Origin: Pseudomonadaceae bacterium
Lineage (GTDB): Bacteria; Pseudomonadota; Gammaproteobacteria; Pseudomonadales; Azotimanducaceae
Reading direction: 5' to 3'
DNA length: 64,000 nucleotides
Assembly: GCA_024743175.1 (NCBI GenBank)
Contig: JANSXA010000005.1
Coordinates: forward strand, 1-64,000
The notes below the pieces were generated by a model. The model was not told where the DNA came from. It did not search any database and saw nothing but the letters and a program-made list of their open reading frames with translations. Position numbers and translations under genes: made by a program. Shown piece by piece: positions 52,454 through 62,413 of this stretch. Position 1 is the first letter of the stretch. Each line of letters opens with the position of its first letter.

Positions 52454-53971
52454 TCAGTCCACACACAACACAGACTCACCCACAGCATCCATTTCAATAC
52501 GCCAGTCTGTAACACCGATGTTGTGCAGGAAATGCCGGTCGTGGCTGACAACAATCAGCGCACAAGGACAATGCTGTAACGCCGCTTCCAGAGCCTGTAT
52601 CGAGGGGAGGTCCAGGTGGTTTGTCGGTTCATCCATGACCAGGATAAACGGCGCGCGCATGATCCCTACCGCCAGCATCAACTTACGGACCTCGCCAGGG
52701 CTGGGTTGTTGACTGCCAAGCAACCGTTCCGGACGGGAGTTCAAGCGGCTCACGATACTCATGATTTGGCCAAGGGTAGCTTTATCCTGCTGTCGTACGT
52801 CTTCAAGTACCGCAGCAGATTCTTGTGCAGAAATTTCCTGCTCAAGACTGACTACTTTTTCCTGCGGCACGTTCAGCAATCCAAGCGCATGGCGAAGAAA
52901 GGTTGACTTGCCAACACCGTTTGCACCCGTTATCGCTATGCGGTCATCAGGTTTAACAGACAACTGCGGCCATTGCAGGGTGCGATTATCACCAAGCGCA
53001 AGTTCACCCGCAGCAAGCTTCAGCACAGTATCCCGAGGGGAAACAGATCCTTCCAGCCAGATGCCGGTTTCAAACGCCTTTGCAACTTCCGCATTGGCCA
53101 ACCGCATCTGCGCCTGCTCCGCCCGCCCAGACAGCTGCCGAAGTCCGCTACCTGCCTTGCTGTCCGTAACCCGGGCGCGATTAATCTTTTCCCGGGCATC
53201 TGAATCTTTACGGGACAGTCCGCGCTTGGATCTGGCTTTATGCTCACCGGCTGCCTGTGCGCGCCGCTTAGCCATCTCGCGCTGCAGCTTTTTGTGTTCC
53301 TGTGTCAGTTTATCCCGCACTTTTGCCGCGCTCTCACGCTGCATCTGTTGTTGGGTGTTGGCTTCTGTGTAACCCCCCGCATACACGCTTACGCGGGGAG
53401 GTTCCATTAACAAACACTGCACACACAAGGCATCCAGCAACGCCCGATCGTGGCTGACAACAAGCCCAACACCGCGATACCGTTTCAGGTTTTGCACCAG
53501 CAGATCGCGAGCGTCGGCATCAACGTGGTTGGTGGGCTCATCCAGCGCGAGCACACTGGGCATACGCCATAACGCATGAGCAATCTGCGCACGTTTACAC
53601 TCGCCGGGGCTCAACGACACCCAGCGCGTCAGAAAATCGAGCTCCACACCGAACCGGCCACGCAGCTGATAAGCATCGCTGCTGTGGTCCGCAAGAAAAT
53701 CGGCAAACCCGGATGGTGGAAGGTCTGTGCGCTGTTCACAATAAACCGCATCCTGCACCCCCTCGATAGAGCCACCATTAGGTCGCAGCTCCCCTACCAG
53801 CAAACGCAAGAGGGTAGATTTGCCCGCACCATTTGCACCGATAACACCGGTGAAACCAGCAGGAAAGTGTGCCGTCACATCAGCCAGTAAAGGCTGCACT
53901 GCAGAGTCGTAAGAAAAAGACAGATCGCGACAGGCGACCATTAGGTTCGAAGGCTTCGAATGGGAAGGCAT
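52454..53971 (-). CDS. ABC-F family ATP-binding protein
   Basis: A 505-aa soluble ABC-F protein with two nucleotide-binding domains. Walker A sites are GANGAGKSTLLRL near residue 45 and GANGVGKSTFLRH near 355; signature motifs are LSPGECKRAQ and PSPGEVRKLM; Walker B are LALDEPTNHVD and LVMDEPTNHLD. The linker (residues about 210-300) is basic and helical. Like EttA/Uup-class proteins it probably acts on ribosomes. A shorter first domain than usual is noted. It faces the divergent FAD-enzyme gene. Confidence 0.92.
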   Translation of the reverse strand: MPSHSKPSNLMVACRDLSFSYDSAVQPLLADVTAHFPAGFTGVIGANGAGKSTLLRLLVGELRPNGGSIEGVQDAVYCEQRTDLPPSGFADFLADHSSDAYQLRGRFGVELDFLTRWVSLSPGECKRAQIAHALWRMPSVLALDEPTNHVDADARDLLVQNLKRYRGVGLVVSHDRALLDALCVQCLLMEPPRVSVYAGGYTEANTQQQMQRESAAKVRDKLTQEHKKLQREMAKRRAQAAGEHKARSKRGLSRKDSDAREKINRARVTDSKAGSGLRQLSGRAEQAQMRLANAEVAKAFETGIWLEGSVSPRDTVLKLAAGELALGDNRTLQWPQLSVKPDDRIAITGANGVGKSTFLRHALGLLNVPQEKVVSLEQEISAQESAAVLEDVRQQDKATLGQIMSIVSRLNSRPERLLGSQQPSPGEVRKLMLAVGIMRAPFILVMDEPTNHLDLPSIQALEAALQHCPCALIVVSHDRHFLHNIGVTDWRIEMDAVGESVLCVD

Positions 53972-54133
53972 AGTTCCTCCAAGACAGGTTTAAACGGGTG
54001 TCTAAGTCTCAGGAAACTGTGTCGATCATGCCTTTATCAGCCGTTGGGGTGGAAATTCACCGCTTACCTCTATGTTACAAGCCAACAGGTTATTGGTAAA
54101 CTCCAGCCCTGAAAAACTCCTGTAGAAACTTTC

Positions 54134-55621
54134 ATGACCCAAAACATCGCTGTTGTCGGCGCTGGTATCGCCGGGATGTTCACCGCTCTGTCTTTGGCTA
54201 AGTCCGATCACACCGTCACTCTTTTCGAACGGGATATTCCACCACCCGAAGGTGATGCCGATCAGGCATTTTTTGCCTGGCAGCGCCGCGGGGCTGCACA
54301 GTTTCGCCACCCCCACGCCTTCCTCGGCCTGATGTGTTCGTTACTGGAAGAACATCACCCAAGCCTGATGGAAGAATTTTTTGCCGCAGGTGCGCGGAGA
54401 GTCGATTTTGCGGACATGGTGCCACCTCATCTGTTACCTCACTACAAACCAGAACCCGGCGACGAAAAACTGTGGATTCTGATGTGCCGGCGCGCCACGA
54501 TCGAAACCGTGCTGCGACGACACGTAGAACGCATGAATAATATTACGATCCACAATACCACCTACATCACCGGCGTGCGCACCGAGCAGAAAGTTAATGG
54601 CCTCCACGTCACAGGCCTGGAACTCACAGACCGTTCTGACAACAACGCTAAGTCAGTCTTCGAAGCCGACGTCTTTGTTGATTCAACCGGACGAGCGTCC
54701 AAGTTTCGAAAATGGCTGATGGACGCAGGTGCAGCCATCGAAGAGCAACGCGACGACGCCGAAATTGTCTACTACACACGGCACTACAAACTCAAACCCG
54801 GCGTCAGCGAGCCCTCCAGGCACGGCGAAGATCCTTCTGCGGGTGATCTTGGCTACATGAAGTATGGGGTGTTCCCGGGTGACAACGGTCACTTCGCAAT
54901 TATTATCTGCATCCCCAACGGCGAATCTGAGTTGCGTGAAGCCGTCAAAGACGGCGACCGCTTTGATGCCATCTGTCGAACAGTACCAGGCCTGGTACCC
55001 TGGATTGCACCAGAAAAAGCGCAGGCGACAACGGAATCGTTTGGTATCGGTGAAATCCACGCGGTGTGGCGCAACTTCGTCAAAGACGGCCAACCCGCGG
55101 CGCATAACTTTTTTGCCGTGGGCGATTCCTGCGCGCGCACCAATCCCTTATATGGCCGCGGCTGCAGCATCGGTATTCTGCATGCGCAGATTCTGGCTGA
55201 TGTGCTCGAAAGCGAAACCGACAGCACCGCACGGGCGCTGACGTTCCAGCGACTCACCGAAGAACGCATCGGCCCCATATTCAAAGCCAGCCTGCAGGAA
55301 GATAAAAACGGCATCAAGCGTGCTGATGCTGTGATGTCCGGTCGCGACCTGGACAAACCCGACTCGCTGAAAAAGTGGTTTGGGATGGCGTTCGGCGATG
55401 CGCTTGCTGCCGCTGCCAAGGAGGAGATTGCCGTTTTTCGCGGCATGATGCGCACCGTGAATCTGATCGAAAATCCGGGCGATTTCCTGAAAGACAAAAA
55501 GGTCAAACGTACAATTTTCAAATACATGCTGCGCGGCCGAAAGCGAAACGCCAAGGCCAGGGTGAACCGAGGATTACCGCGCAATGAAATGCTGCAGTAC
55601 ATCCACAGACTGCAAGCCTGA
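54134..55621 (+). CDS. FAD-dependent oxidoreductase (PHBH-fold monooxygenase/halogenase-like)
   Basis: A 495-aa flavoprotein with a GxGxxG start (VVGAGIAGMFTALSLAK), the second FAD-binding segment FFAVGDSCARTNPLYGRGCSIG and a middle segment DVFVDSTGRASKFRKWL. This arrangement matches the PHBH-fold monooxygenases, including tryptophan-halogenase-like and geranylgeranyl reductase-like enzymes; the lysine and WxWxIP signature of true halogenases is not seen. An SDR gene follows after 36 bases in the same direction. Confidence 0.85.
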   Translation: MTQNIAVVGAGIAGMFTALSLAKSDHTVTLFERDIPPPEGDADQAFFAWQRRGAAQFRHPHAFLGLMCSLLEEHHPSLMEEFFAAGARRVDFADMVPPHLLPHYKPEPGDEKLWILMCRRATIETVLRRHVERMNNITIHNTTYITGVRTEQKVNGLHVTGLELTDRSDNNAKSVFEADVFVDSTGRASKFRKWLMDAGAAIEEQRDDAEIVYYTRHYKLKPGVSEPSRHGEDPSAGDLGYMKYGVFPGDNGHFAIIICIPNGESELREAVKDGDRFDAICRTVPGLVPWIAPEKAQATTESFGIGEIHAVWRNFVKDGQPAAHNFFAVGDSCARTNPLYGRGCSIGILHAQILADVLESETDSTARALTFQRLTEERIGPIFKASLQEDKNGIKRADAVMSGRDLDKPDSLKKWFGMAFGDALAAAAKEEIAVFRGMMRTVNLIENPGDFLKDKKVKRTIFKYMLRGRKRNAKARVNRGLPRNEMLQYIHRLQA

Positions 55622-55657
55622 ACATTCTGAACAAACCATAAAAAAGAGAGGGGCAGA

Positions 55658-56452
55658 TTGAAAAATCTATTTTCGGTAGAAGGAAAAGTTGTCATCGTCA
55701 CCGGTGGATCCCGAGGCATTGGTGAGATGATTGCCGCGGGCTTTCTGGCAAACGGCGCTAAAGTTTATATCAGCTCACGCAAGGCGGAGGCCTGTGATGC
55801 AACCGCCGCACGCCTGCAGAGCGAATTCGGCGGACAGTGCATTTCCATACCGGGCGACATGTCCACACTCGATGGCATCAAAGCTTTCTGCGAAGTGTTC
55901 AAAACCAAGGAAGATCACCTCGACGTGTTGATCAACAATGCGGGTGTCGCCTGGGGCGCACCGCTTGAAGAGTTTCCTGAAATTGGCTGGGACAAGGTTA
56001 TGAACACCAACGTCAAAGGACCTTTTTTCCTCGCCCAGCAGCTCCTGCCTCTGCTGGAGAAAGCTACCAGCTTTGATGAGCCGTCAAGAATCATCAACGT
56101 GGGCTCTATTGACGGCATCAAAACCCCCGTATTTGATAATTTTTCTTACGGCCCATCCAAAGCAGCCATCCATCACTTAACCCGCGTGTTAGCAGCGCAC
56201 CTGATAAAGCGCAATATCATTGTCAATGCAATTGCACCCGGGCCGTTCCCCACCTACATGTTAAGCACCGGCGTTGGTGGTGGCGGTGATACCGACACCA
56301 CGGACTGGGACGCAGTTGGTAAAGGCAATCCGCGCGGACGTGTAGGCACAGCTGAAGACATAGCCGGTTTAGCGATCTTTCTATCTTCGCGCGCCAGTGG
56401 TTTCACCGTGGGTGAAGTCATCACCTGTGATGGTGGCTCAGTGGTTTCTTAA
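55658..56452 (+). CDS. Short-chain dehydrogenase/reductase (SDR), RhlG/FabG-like
   Basis: A 264-aa classical SDR: TGGSRGIG near residue 15, NNAG near 91, and the active site VGSIDGIKTPVFDNFSYGPSK, with Ser, Tyr and Lys. Resemblance to RhlG-type ketoacyl reductases is based on the overall spacing and the last residues. The start is TTG 55658, preceded by GAGAGGGG. It is the downstream partner of the FAD enzyme. It overlaps the convergent acyl-CoA-dehydrogenase-like gene by 15 bases. Confidence 0.88.
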   Translation: MKNLFSVEGKVVIVTGGSRGIGEMIAAGFLANGAKVYISSRKAEACDATAARLQSEFGGQCISIPGDMSTLDGIKAFCEVFKTKEDHLDVLINNAGVAWGAPLEEFPEIGWDKVMNTNVKGPFFLAQQLLPLLEKATSFDEPSRIINVGSIDGIKTPVFDNFSYGPSKAAIHHLTRVLAAHLIKRNIIVNAIAPGPFPTYMLSTGVGGGGDTDTTDWDAVGKGNPRGRVGTAEDIAGLAIFLSSRASGFTVGEVITCDGGSVVS

Positions 56453-57274
56453 ACCGCGGCTGTACATGGCGATGAGGTTCTGGTCACGCTGGAAGGCCTG
56501 GTCATTCACCCATTGCCCATCCACCAGTTGCTGCCGCAAAGCCTGCACATTTTTATCCAGCGTGTGCAGGTCTGTTGTCACAGAGGAATCAAGAAAATAG
56601 TCCTCAAGCTCGAGAAGTAATTTTTCTGCTGAACTTTTTTCAACTGATTGCTGCGCTGTGCGATTCCAGACCATGGCCAGGAAAGCGCTGTAGATCAGCA
56701 GCGCTTCGTTGCGTCCAAAGTCAGCAACTGCGCTGGCATCAAGCCGAGTTGTCGCAGGCAGCATCGCGTCATCCAGAAACGCCCTGCCCTGGCTCAAATC
56801 AGGTAGGCGTGATGGGCTGGGGTATGCCTCCAGGCGAACATGATCAAGTTTCACCGGCACCAGGAAATAGCCAGTCTGACCCGCTTGTTCACCCCGTGCT
56901 TTTATAATCAGATGTTCAACCTGTGCAACAGCGGCAATCCAGGTTTTGTAACCAGTTAGCAGCACGTCCTGTCCGCGAGGGTGCCAGATGACACCTGGCA
57001 ATGGTGCCGATTCACTGCGATCTTCGGATACTGCAAATGCGGTAATGCCCGGCGATTCGAGCTGCGGAAACGTTTTCCGAATCGCGGCCTGATACCCGGC
57101 GATAAACACCTGAGACAAACTGTCAGCAAGAGCGCCGCCGCGCACAGCCTGTGAAAATTCCGGTGAAGCTTCCTGTATCGCCTGATCTATCCAGGCCTGG
57201 CAATAATCCCGCTCATTCGTCCCGGGAGCCAGAGGCTCAAGACCCTCAAACCAGCTTGCGACTTCGGTGGACAT
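56438..57274 (-). CDS. Truncated acyl-CoA-dehydrogenase-like protein (278 aa)
   Basis: At 278 aa it is about 100 residues shorter than a normal acyl-CoA dehydrogenase (ACAD). The middle segment DVLLTGYKTWIAAVAQVEHLIIKARG matches the ACAD beta domain, and the C-terminal helical part is recognisable. The catalytic base and the FAD signature (YGGT-type) are not seen, and the N-terminal helical domain is shortened. It starts right after the TauD stop (TGAATG), in the same transcript. It may be a non-catalytic acyl-CoA binder; this is inference. Confidence 0.72.
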   Translation of the reverse strand: MSTEVASWFEGLEPLAPGTNERDYCQAWIDQAIQEASPEFSQAVRGGALADSLSQVFIAGYQAAIRKTFPQLESPGITAFAVSEDRSESAPLPGVIWHPRGQDVLLTGYKTWIAAVAQVEHLIIKARGEQAGQTGYFLVPVKLDHVRLEAYPSPSRLPDLSQGRAFLDDAMLPATTRLDASAVADFGRNEALLIYSAFLAMVWNRTAQQSVEKSSAEKLLLELEDYFLDSSVTTDLHTLDKNVQALRQQLVDGQWVNDQAFQRDQNLIAMYSRGLRNH

Positions 57275-58075
57275 TCAGGCAGGCACCGGCCCCTGCACCT
57301 GGCAGCGATGAATCAGCCTCGGCTCGTCGGCGTGATCGTGCACGGCATAATGCAGAAGCGCGCGATTGTCCCACATGACCAGATCACCCGGACGCCACTG
57401 ATGTCGCGCCTGATACTCCGGGCGTGTGCTGTGGCTGAACAGATGGTCAAGCAGACTTTTGCTCTCCGCGGTGGTCCAGCCGTCAAAACGCGTGGTGAAG
57501 GCTTTGCATACATACAGCGCTTTCTCGCCAGACTCATCATGAGTGCGCACAACCGGGTGCAGGGCGCGGGGCGCAGCCTGCACATCCTGACCATATAACG
57601 CTGCAAGTCCCTCTGCTGAATGCACCGCGTAGAGCTGATCAAGCACGCGACGTAATCCGTCAGACAGGTCTGCCAACGCCAGTATCTGATTCGAAAATGC
57701 GGTTTCGCCACCCAGCTCAGGCGCCTCGTGCGCATACAACATCGTCAACTTCGGAGGCTGCGTGTTGTAAGTCATATCTGAATGCCAGTGCTGATTCACA
57801 TCTTTTTTCTTGCCGCGATTTTTCAGTTCAATAAGGTTGGGCTGGTCGGGCAGGCCGCCGTAGGGAAACGGAATGAGTTCACCCCAACGCCCGGCAAAAG
57901 CGACCTGATCCTGCAAACTCAACTGTTGTCCGGGAAAAACCAGTACATGGTATTTACAGAACCAGGTATTCAGAGTCTGCCACTGCTCGTCTGTTACCTC
58001 GCGGACATCCAGATTGCTGACAATACCGCCCAGGGGCGCGGCCATCCTTTGTATTCGCATAGGTTGTTCCTGCAT
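57275..58075 (-). CDS. TauD/TfdA-family Fe(II)/2-oxoglutarate dioxygenase
   Basis: A 266-aa non-heme iron dioxygenase. The facial triad is in HWHSDMTY (HxD) and the distal His in LLHYAVHDH, with Arg in RLIHRCQV to hold 2-oxoglutarate. It hydroxylates an organic acid or sulfonate-like substrate. The start overlaps the stop of the GldA-like gene by one base (ATGA) and the next gene begins right after its stop, giving three coupled genes in one operon. Confidence 0.92.
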   Translation of the reverse strand: MQEQPMRIQRMAAPLGGIVSNLDVREVTDEQWQTLNTWFCKYHVLVFPGQQLSLQDQVAFAGRWGELIPFPYGGLPDQPNLIELKNRGKKKDVNQHWHSDMTYNTQPPKLTMLYAHEAPELGGETAFSNQILALADLSDGLRRVLDQLYAVHSAEGLAALYGQDVQAAPRALHPVVRTHDESGEKALYVCKAFTTRFDGWTTAESKSLLDHLFSHSTRPEYQARHQWRPGDLVMWDNRALLHYAVHDHADEPRLIHRCQVQGPVPA

Positions 58076-59259
58076 CAGTTTTGCACGCGCCTGTAAGCCG
58101 TATCGCCAACAGATTCCGTCACCTCGGAGCCAAGCTCGTCAGCCGCCAGGACAGCAGCGTAGACCATGCCTGCTGACACATCGAAGGGAAGGTTGGAGAT
58201 AAACATGTAGTCTGCTGTTTCCTGTGCAATCTGCCGCAGATCGCCAACGTCGCTGCGCTGCATGCCAATCTGCGCCAGGGTCACCGGCAAACCAACCGCC
58301 GCAAAAAACTCAGCAACCCGCTTCGCTTCAGACTTTTCCTGCTGCAGCATCAACTGCATCATCACGCCGGCGGCCACCATCTCCCCATGCAGATAGTTTT
58401 TCTCCACCGCCGCAATACTGGTTAGCGCGCCAGCCAGACCATGAGCTGCGGCAAGACCACCGCTTTCGAAGCCTACGCCGCTGAGCAACGTATTGGCTTC
58501 CACCACCTGCTCCAGAGCATCATCCACACGGTTTTCACAGACCGCCTTGCCCGCATCAAGACCGTGGGCAAACAGCGTGGTTGCACACGCTTCTCCCAGT
58601 GCCGCGGCTGCCACGGTAGGCCGCGCACCCACGACGTTGCGCGCCTTGGGGTTCGCCAGGCAGACCTTGGCTTCATACCAGGTAGCCATGGCATCACCCA
58701 TGCCCGCAACCAGATAGCGTTCCGCTGCCGCCGCCACAACCTCAGTATCAACAATCACAAAAGCTGGATGATCAGGGAAAAATTCTGCTGCACTGACAAC
58801 ACCTGCGGGGGTATACACAACCGAAACCGCGGAACACGGCGCATCATTCGAAGCCAATGTGGGCACCACAACGACAGGTACGCCAAGCCGGTAAGCCACA
58901 CATTTTCCCGCATCCACGCACTTACCGCCGCCCACGGCAATCAGACAATCAACCTGTTCGGCAGCAAGGGTTGCAACTGCAGCATCTATGGCTTCCAGGC
59001 TGCATTCGCCTGGAAAACGGCAATCCATTGAACTGATCTGTGCATCCTGCAGGCTTGACCTCAACAGCGGACCCTGTTCAGCCAACCCGCGAGCAGATGC
59101 ATACACCACCGCACGCTTAATGTTGATGATGGTCAGATACCGACCAACGCTGCCCAGCACGCCTGAACCCTGAATATAGCGCGGCGGTGCAACCAGTACG
59201 CGTGGCACTTTTTCAGAGGCGGCATAGGTGGGTTGGGGGAAAAAATCTGTAGCAGGCAA
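58075..59259 (-). CDS. Glycerol-dehydrogenase-like iron-type alcohol dehydrogenase
   Basis: A 394-aa GldA-like enzyme. VPTLASNDAPCSAVSVVYTPAG matches the GldA substrate loop closely (shown in short parts here), metal ligands lie in GMGDAMATWYEAK (Asp), AAAHGLAGALT (His) and YLHGEMVAAG (His), and the GGGKCVDAGK segment binds NAD. It interconverts a polyol or hydroxyacid and its ketone. TTG 59259 with AGGAG at ideal spacing is chosen; an ATG at 59313 is possible. It is the first gene of the coupled triplet. Confidence 0.87.
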   Translation of the reverse strand: MPATDFFPQPTYAASEKVPRVLVAPPRYIQGSGVLGSVGRYLTIINIKRAVVYASARGLAEQGPLLRSSLQDAQISSMDCRFPGECSLEAIDAAVATLAAEQVDCLIAVGGGKCVDAGKCVAYRLGVPVVVVPTLASNDAPCSAVSVVYTPAGVVSAAEFFPDHPAFVIVDTEVVAAAAERYLVAGMGDAMATWYEAKVCLANPKARNVVGARPTVAAAALGEACATTLFAHGLDAGKAVCENRVDDALEQVVEANTLLSGVGFESGGLAAAHGLAGALTSIAAVEKNYLHGEMVAAGVMMQLMLQQEKSEAKRVAEFFAAVGLPVTLAQIGMQRSDVGDLRQIAQETADYMFISNLPFDVSAGMVYAAVLAADELGSEVTESVGDTAYRRVQN

Positions 59260-59384
59260 ACTGTTCTCCTCATCGTCCAGCTCAGCTTGCCACCGGGCTG
59301 TCAGGCACCGCAAGCACAGATCCCTTTAAATTTACCCATGCGACCCCATTACCTTAAGATACGTAGACATTGGGGTGCTCAACA

Positions 59385-61769
59385 GTGGACATCGAACACG
59401 ACGGAGAGGTTATCGGCGAATCCGGTGACCCACACAAGCAGATTATTCTGCCCAACGAGGCAATGCCTGGGGTCATCCAGGTGATTCCACAGGAACAGCG
59501 TCCGTTTTTCCCCGGGCAGGCCATTCCACTGACCCTCAGTGCTGAACGCTGGCTGCCAACTTTGCAGGCTGTACGCAAGCGCGGCCAGGATGTCATCGGC
59601 GTGATCGCCAGCAAAAACAGTCTGGAAGACGGCATCAAGCCCAGTCATCTGTACGAGGTTGGCTGCCTGTGCCGGGTGCATCGCGTACACCGTGAAGGTG
59701 AGCAGTTGCAGGTATTGCTTGAGGGGTTGCAGCGCTTCGCTGTGCGTAAATGGGTTTCCGAAGAATTACCACTTACCGCATCAGTGCGCTATTTCCCTGA
59801 GCCACAAAAAAGCCAGAGTTCTGAGCAGACCGCTTACGCCGTTGCCATTATCAATACCATCAAGGAACTGATCCCTCTCAACCCGCTCTATGGTGAAGAG
59901 TTAAAACTGTTCCTGACCCGCTCCAGTACCAACGAACCCTCGCTACTGGCTGACTTTGCCGCGAGCTTGACCACCGCCGGCAAAGAAGAACTGCAGGAAG
60001 TGCTGGAACGTATCGAGTTGCAACCACGCATGGAACTGGTGGTTAAACTGTTGCGCCGCGAAGTTGAAATTGCCGCGGCACAGATGGAGATCCGTGAGCA
60101 TGTCGAGCAGGAAATCCAGGGCCACCAGCGTGAAGCTGTGCTGCGACAGCAGCTTAAATACATCCAGAAAGAGCTGGGCATCTCCAAAGATGACAAGACT
60201 GCCGAAGCTGATGAGTTCCGCGAGCGCATCAGCGAGCTGACGCTGCCTGATAAAGCCGCACAACGCATTGAAGAAGAGCTCAATAAACTGCAGATGCTGG
60301 AAACCGGCTCACCCGAGTTTGCCGTTACCCGCAACTATCTCGACTGGCTGACCAGTCTGCCATGGGGGATTGTCAGTCGTGACAACGAAAACCTTAGCGC
60401 AGCAAAGAAAACTTTAAACAAGCACCATGAGGGTTTGGACGATATCAAAGAACGTATCGTCGAGTTTCTTGCCCTGGGTATCATGAAGGGCGACGCAGCA
60501 GGCTCTATCATCTGTTTTGTGGGGCCACCCGGGGTGGGTAAAACCTCTCTGGGGCGCAGCATTGCCGATGCTCTAGGCCGAAAATTCTTTCGCTTTTCTG
60601 TCGGCGGTATGCGCGACGAAGCTGAGATCAAAGGCCATCGACGCACCTATATAGGCGCCATGCCCGGCAAACTCCTGCAAGCGCTGAAAGACACTGAAGT
60701 TTCGAATCCGGTGATCATGCTGGATGAAATTGACAAGATTGGCGCGTCTTATCAGGGCGATCCTGCCAGCGCCCTGCTGGAAGTTCTGGACCCTGAGCAG
60801 AACGGCAGCTTCCACGATCATTACCTCGACCTCGACTTTGACCTGTCCAAAGTTCTGTTTATCTGTACCGCTAATCAGCTGGATACCATCCCGGGACCAC
60901 TGCTCGATCGTATGGAAGTTATTCATCTGGGCGGCTATCTCGACAACGAGAAGCTGGTCATTGCCCGCCGTCATCTGTTGCCTCGACAGATAAAAAGAGC
61001 GGGTTTAACCAGCAAAGATGTAAAGGTGGATGCTGCGGCCCTGCGCAAAGTTATTGAGGGTTACTCTCACGAGGCCGGCGTTCGACGCCTCGAGAAGGCG
61101 CTGGCTTCGCTGGTGCGCAAAGCTGTTGTCAAATTGCTCGACGGTACAGAAAAGCCCATAAAAATCAGTAAAAGCGACGTCGAGACTTATCTTGGCAAAC
61201 CGCACTATGAAAAAGAGCAGCTGCAAAGCGGTGTGGGCGTTGTCACCGGGCTTGCCTGGACTGCGATGGGTGGCGCGACGCTACCGGTGGAAGCTACCGT
61301 TGTACATGACAACTCCGCAGGGCTGAAGCTCACCGGCCAGCTCGGCGATGTGATGCAGGAATCTGCGAACATTGCCTACAGCTATCTGCGCGGCAACGCA
61401 GAGACATTAGATCTACAAACAGATTTCTTCGATAAATCCCACGTTCATCTGCACGTTCCAGCTGGCGCGACGCCCAAAGACGGGCCGTCCGCGGGTATCA
61501 CCATGGCGGTGGCGATTTCATCCCTTGCACGCAACAAAGCGCCGAAAAAGAAGTTTGCAATGACCGGCGAGCTAACGCTGACGGGGCTCGTTTACCCGGT
61601 TGGCGGTATCCGCGAAAAGCTGATAGCCGCTAAGCGACAAAAACTGAAAAACATCATTCTCCCTGCGGCAAACGCACGCGATGTTGAAGAGGTTCCAGAG
61701 CACATCACCCGTGGACTGACCATCCACTATGTTAAATCGTTTGCAGACGTGGCTGAGCTAATTTTCTGA
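59385..61769 (+). CDS. lon: ATP-dependent protease Lon
   Basis: A 794-aa Lon protease (AAA+ plus Ser-Lys protease). The N-domain (QVIPQEQRPFFPGQAIPL) is followed by a coiled-coil, Walker A GPPGVGKT near residue 383 and Walker B VIMLDEIDKIG. The proteolytic dyad is Ser in PKDGPSAGIT (about 702) and Lys in GGIREKLIAAK (about 745). The start is either GTG 59385 (preceded by GGGGTG) or TTG 59370. The substrate-specific linker is typical of bacterial Lon. It is divergent from the GldA-like operon and convergent with the SOUL gene. Confidence 0.95.
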   Translation: MDIEHDGEVIGESGDPHKQIILPNEAMPGVIQVIPQEQRPFFPGQAIPLTLSAERWLPTLQAVRKRGQDVIGVIASKNSLEDGIKPSHLYEVGCLCRVHRVHREGEQLQVLLEGLQRFAVRKWVSEELPLTASVRYFPEPQKSQSSEQTAYAVAIINTIKELIPLNPLYGEELKLFLTRSSTNEPSLLADFAASLTTAGKEELQEVLERIELQPRMELVVKLLRREVEIAAAQMEIREHVEQEIQGHQREAVLRQQLKYIQKELGISKDDKTAEADEFRERISELTLPDKAAQRIEEELNKLQMLETGSPEFAVTRNYLDWLTSLPWGIVSRDNENLSAAKKTLNKHHEGLDDIKERIVEFLALGIMKGDAAGSIICFVGPPGVGKTSLGRSIADALGRKFFRFSVGGMRDEAEIKGHRRTYIGAMPGKLLQALKDTEVSNPVIMLDEIDKIGASYQGDPASALLEVLDPEQNGSFHDHYLDLDFDLSKVLFICTANQLDTIPGPLLDRMEVIHLGGYLDNEKLVIARRHLLPRQIKRAGLTSKDVKVDAAALRKVIEGYSHEAGVRRLEKALASLVRKAVVKLLDGTEKPIKISKSDVETYLGKPHYEKEQLQSGVGVVTGLAWTAMGGATLPVEATVVHDNSAGLKLTGQLGDVMQESANIAYSYLRGNAETLDLQTDFFDKSHVHLHVPAGATPKDGPSAGITMAVAISSLARNKAPKKKFAMTGELTLTGLVYPVGGIREKLIAAKRQKLKNIILPAANARDVEEVPEHITRGLTIHYVKSFADVAELIF

Positions 61770-62354
61770 TGCTGTTTCACAGGCCCCTTCTGCAACAGGT
61801 ATCAGCACTTCGTTGCGTCGCAGAAAACCCGGCCAGAAAGGTGGGTTGTAGCGCGCCCAGGTAGCGGGACCACAAACATCATAGCTGGACGCCTGCAACT
61901 GTTGCCGCAGCTGTTGTTCAAAACTCCGGTAGCGGCTTTCCTTCCAGTTGCCCGTGTACCTCAGCGCAGCAACCAGTTGCGCTGGCACCTGCTCGAGGGT
62001 GATTTCAGCATCATTGGGATCGGGTAAACCGCTGGCTACCGCCTCGCGTGGCATAACAAACGCAACCACGTGCTGGTTATCCACCGAGTGTTGCTGCACC
62101 GGTGCTGTCATGCTGATCTTTTCATCTGCGTTGTTGTCGCCTGAAAGATAGTCCACCAGCGGTCGGAACGCCTGGTTTCCCGCCTCCCCGAAATCTCCTG
62201 CCACCCTGGTCTGGGCAACCCAGTAGCTGTTGTAACGACGAATTTCGACCTTATCGAGGGTTTCGACAACGGTAAACTCTGGCTCTTCTATCGCCATTAC
62301 ATTTGCTGAGGAACTGCACAACAGGATCAGGCCAAGGACTCGGATAACATTCAT
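61758..62354 (-). CDS. SOUL-family heme-binding protein
   Basis: A 198-aa protein with a signal peptide (VLGLILLCSSSANVMA) and a SOUL domain: VEIRRYNSYWVAQTRV near residue 37, KISMTAPV near 80 and a C-terminal CGPATWARYNPPFWPGFLRRNEVLI. The same fold occurs in heme-binding p22HBP/SOUL proteins. It is probably periplasmic and may bind heme or a hydrophobic ligand. It overlaps the convergent Lon gene by 12 bases. Confidence 0.88.
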   Translation of the reverse strand: MNVIRVLGLILLCSSSANVMAIEEPEFTVVETLDKVEIRRYNSYWVAQTRVAGDFGEAGNQAFRPLVDYLSGDNNADEKISMTAPVQQHSVDNQHVVAFVMPREAVASGLPDPNDAEITLEQVPAQLVAALRYTGNWKESRYRSFEQQLRQQLQASSYDVCGPATWARYNPPFWPGFLRRNEVLIPVAEGACETASEN

Positions 62355-62413
62355 AAAGACAGCTTAAGCCTGGGTGATATTATTAAGAGGTATTCTGCAC
62401 AACGGGAAGGTAC

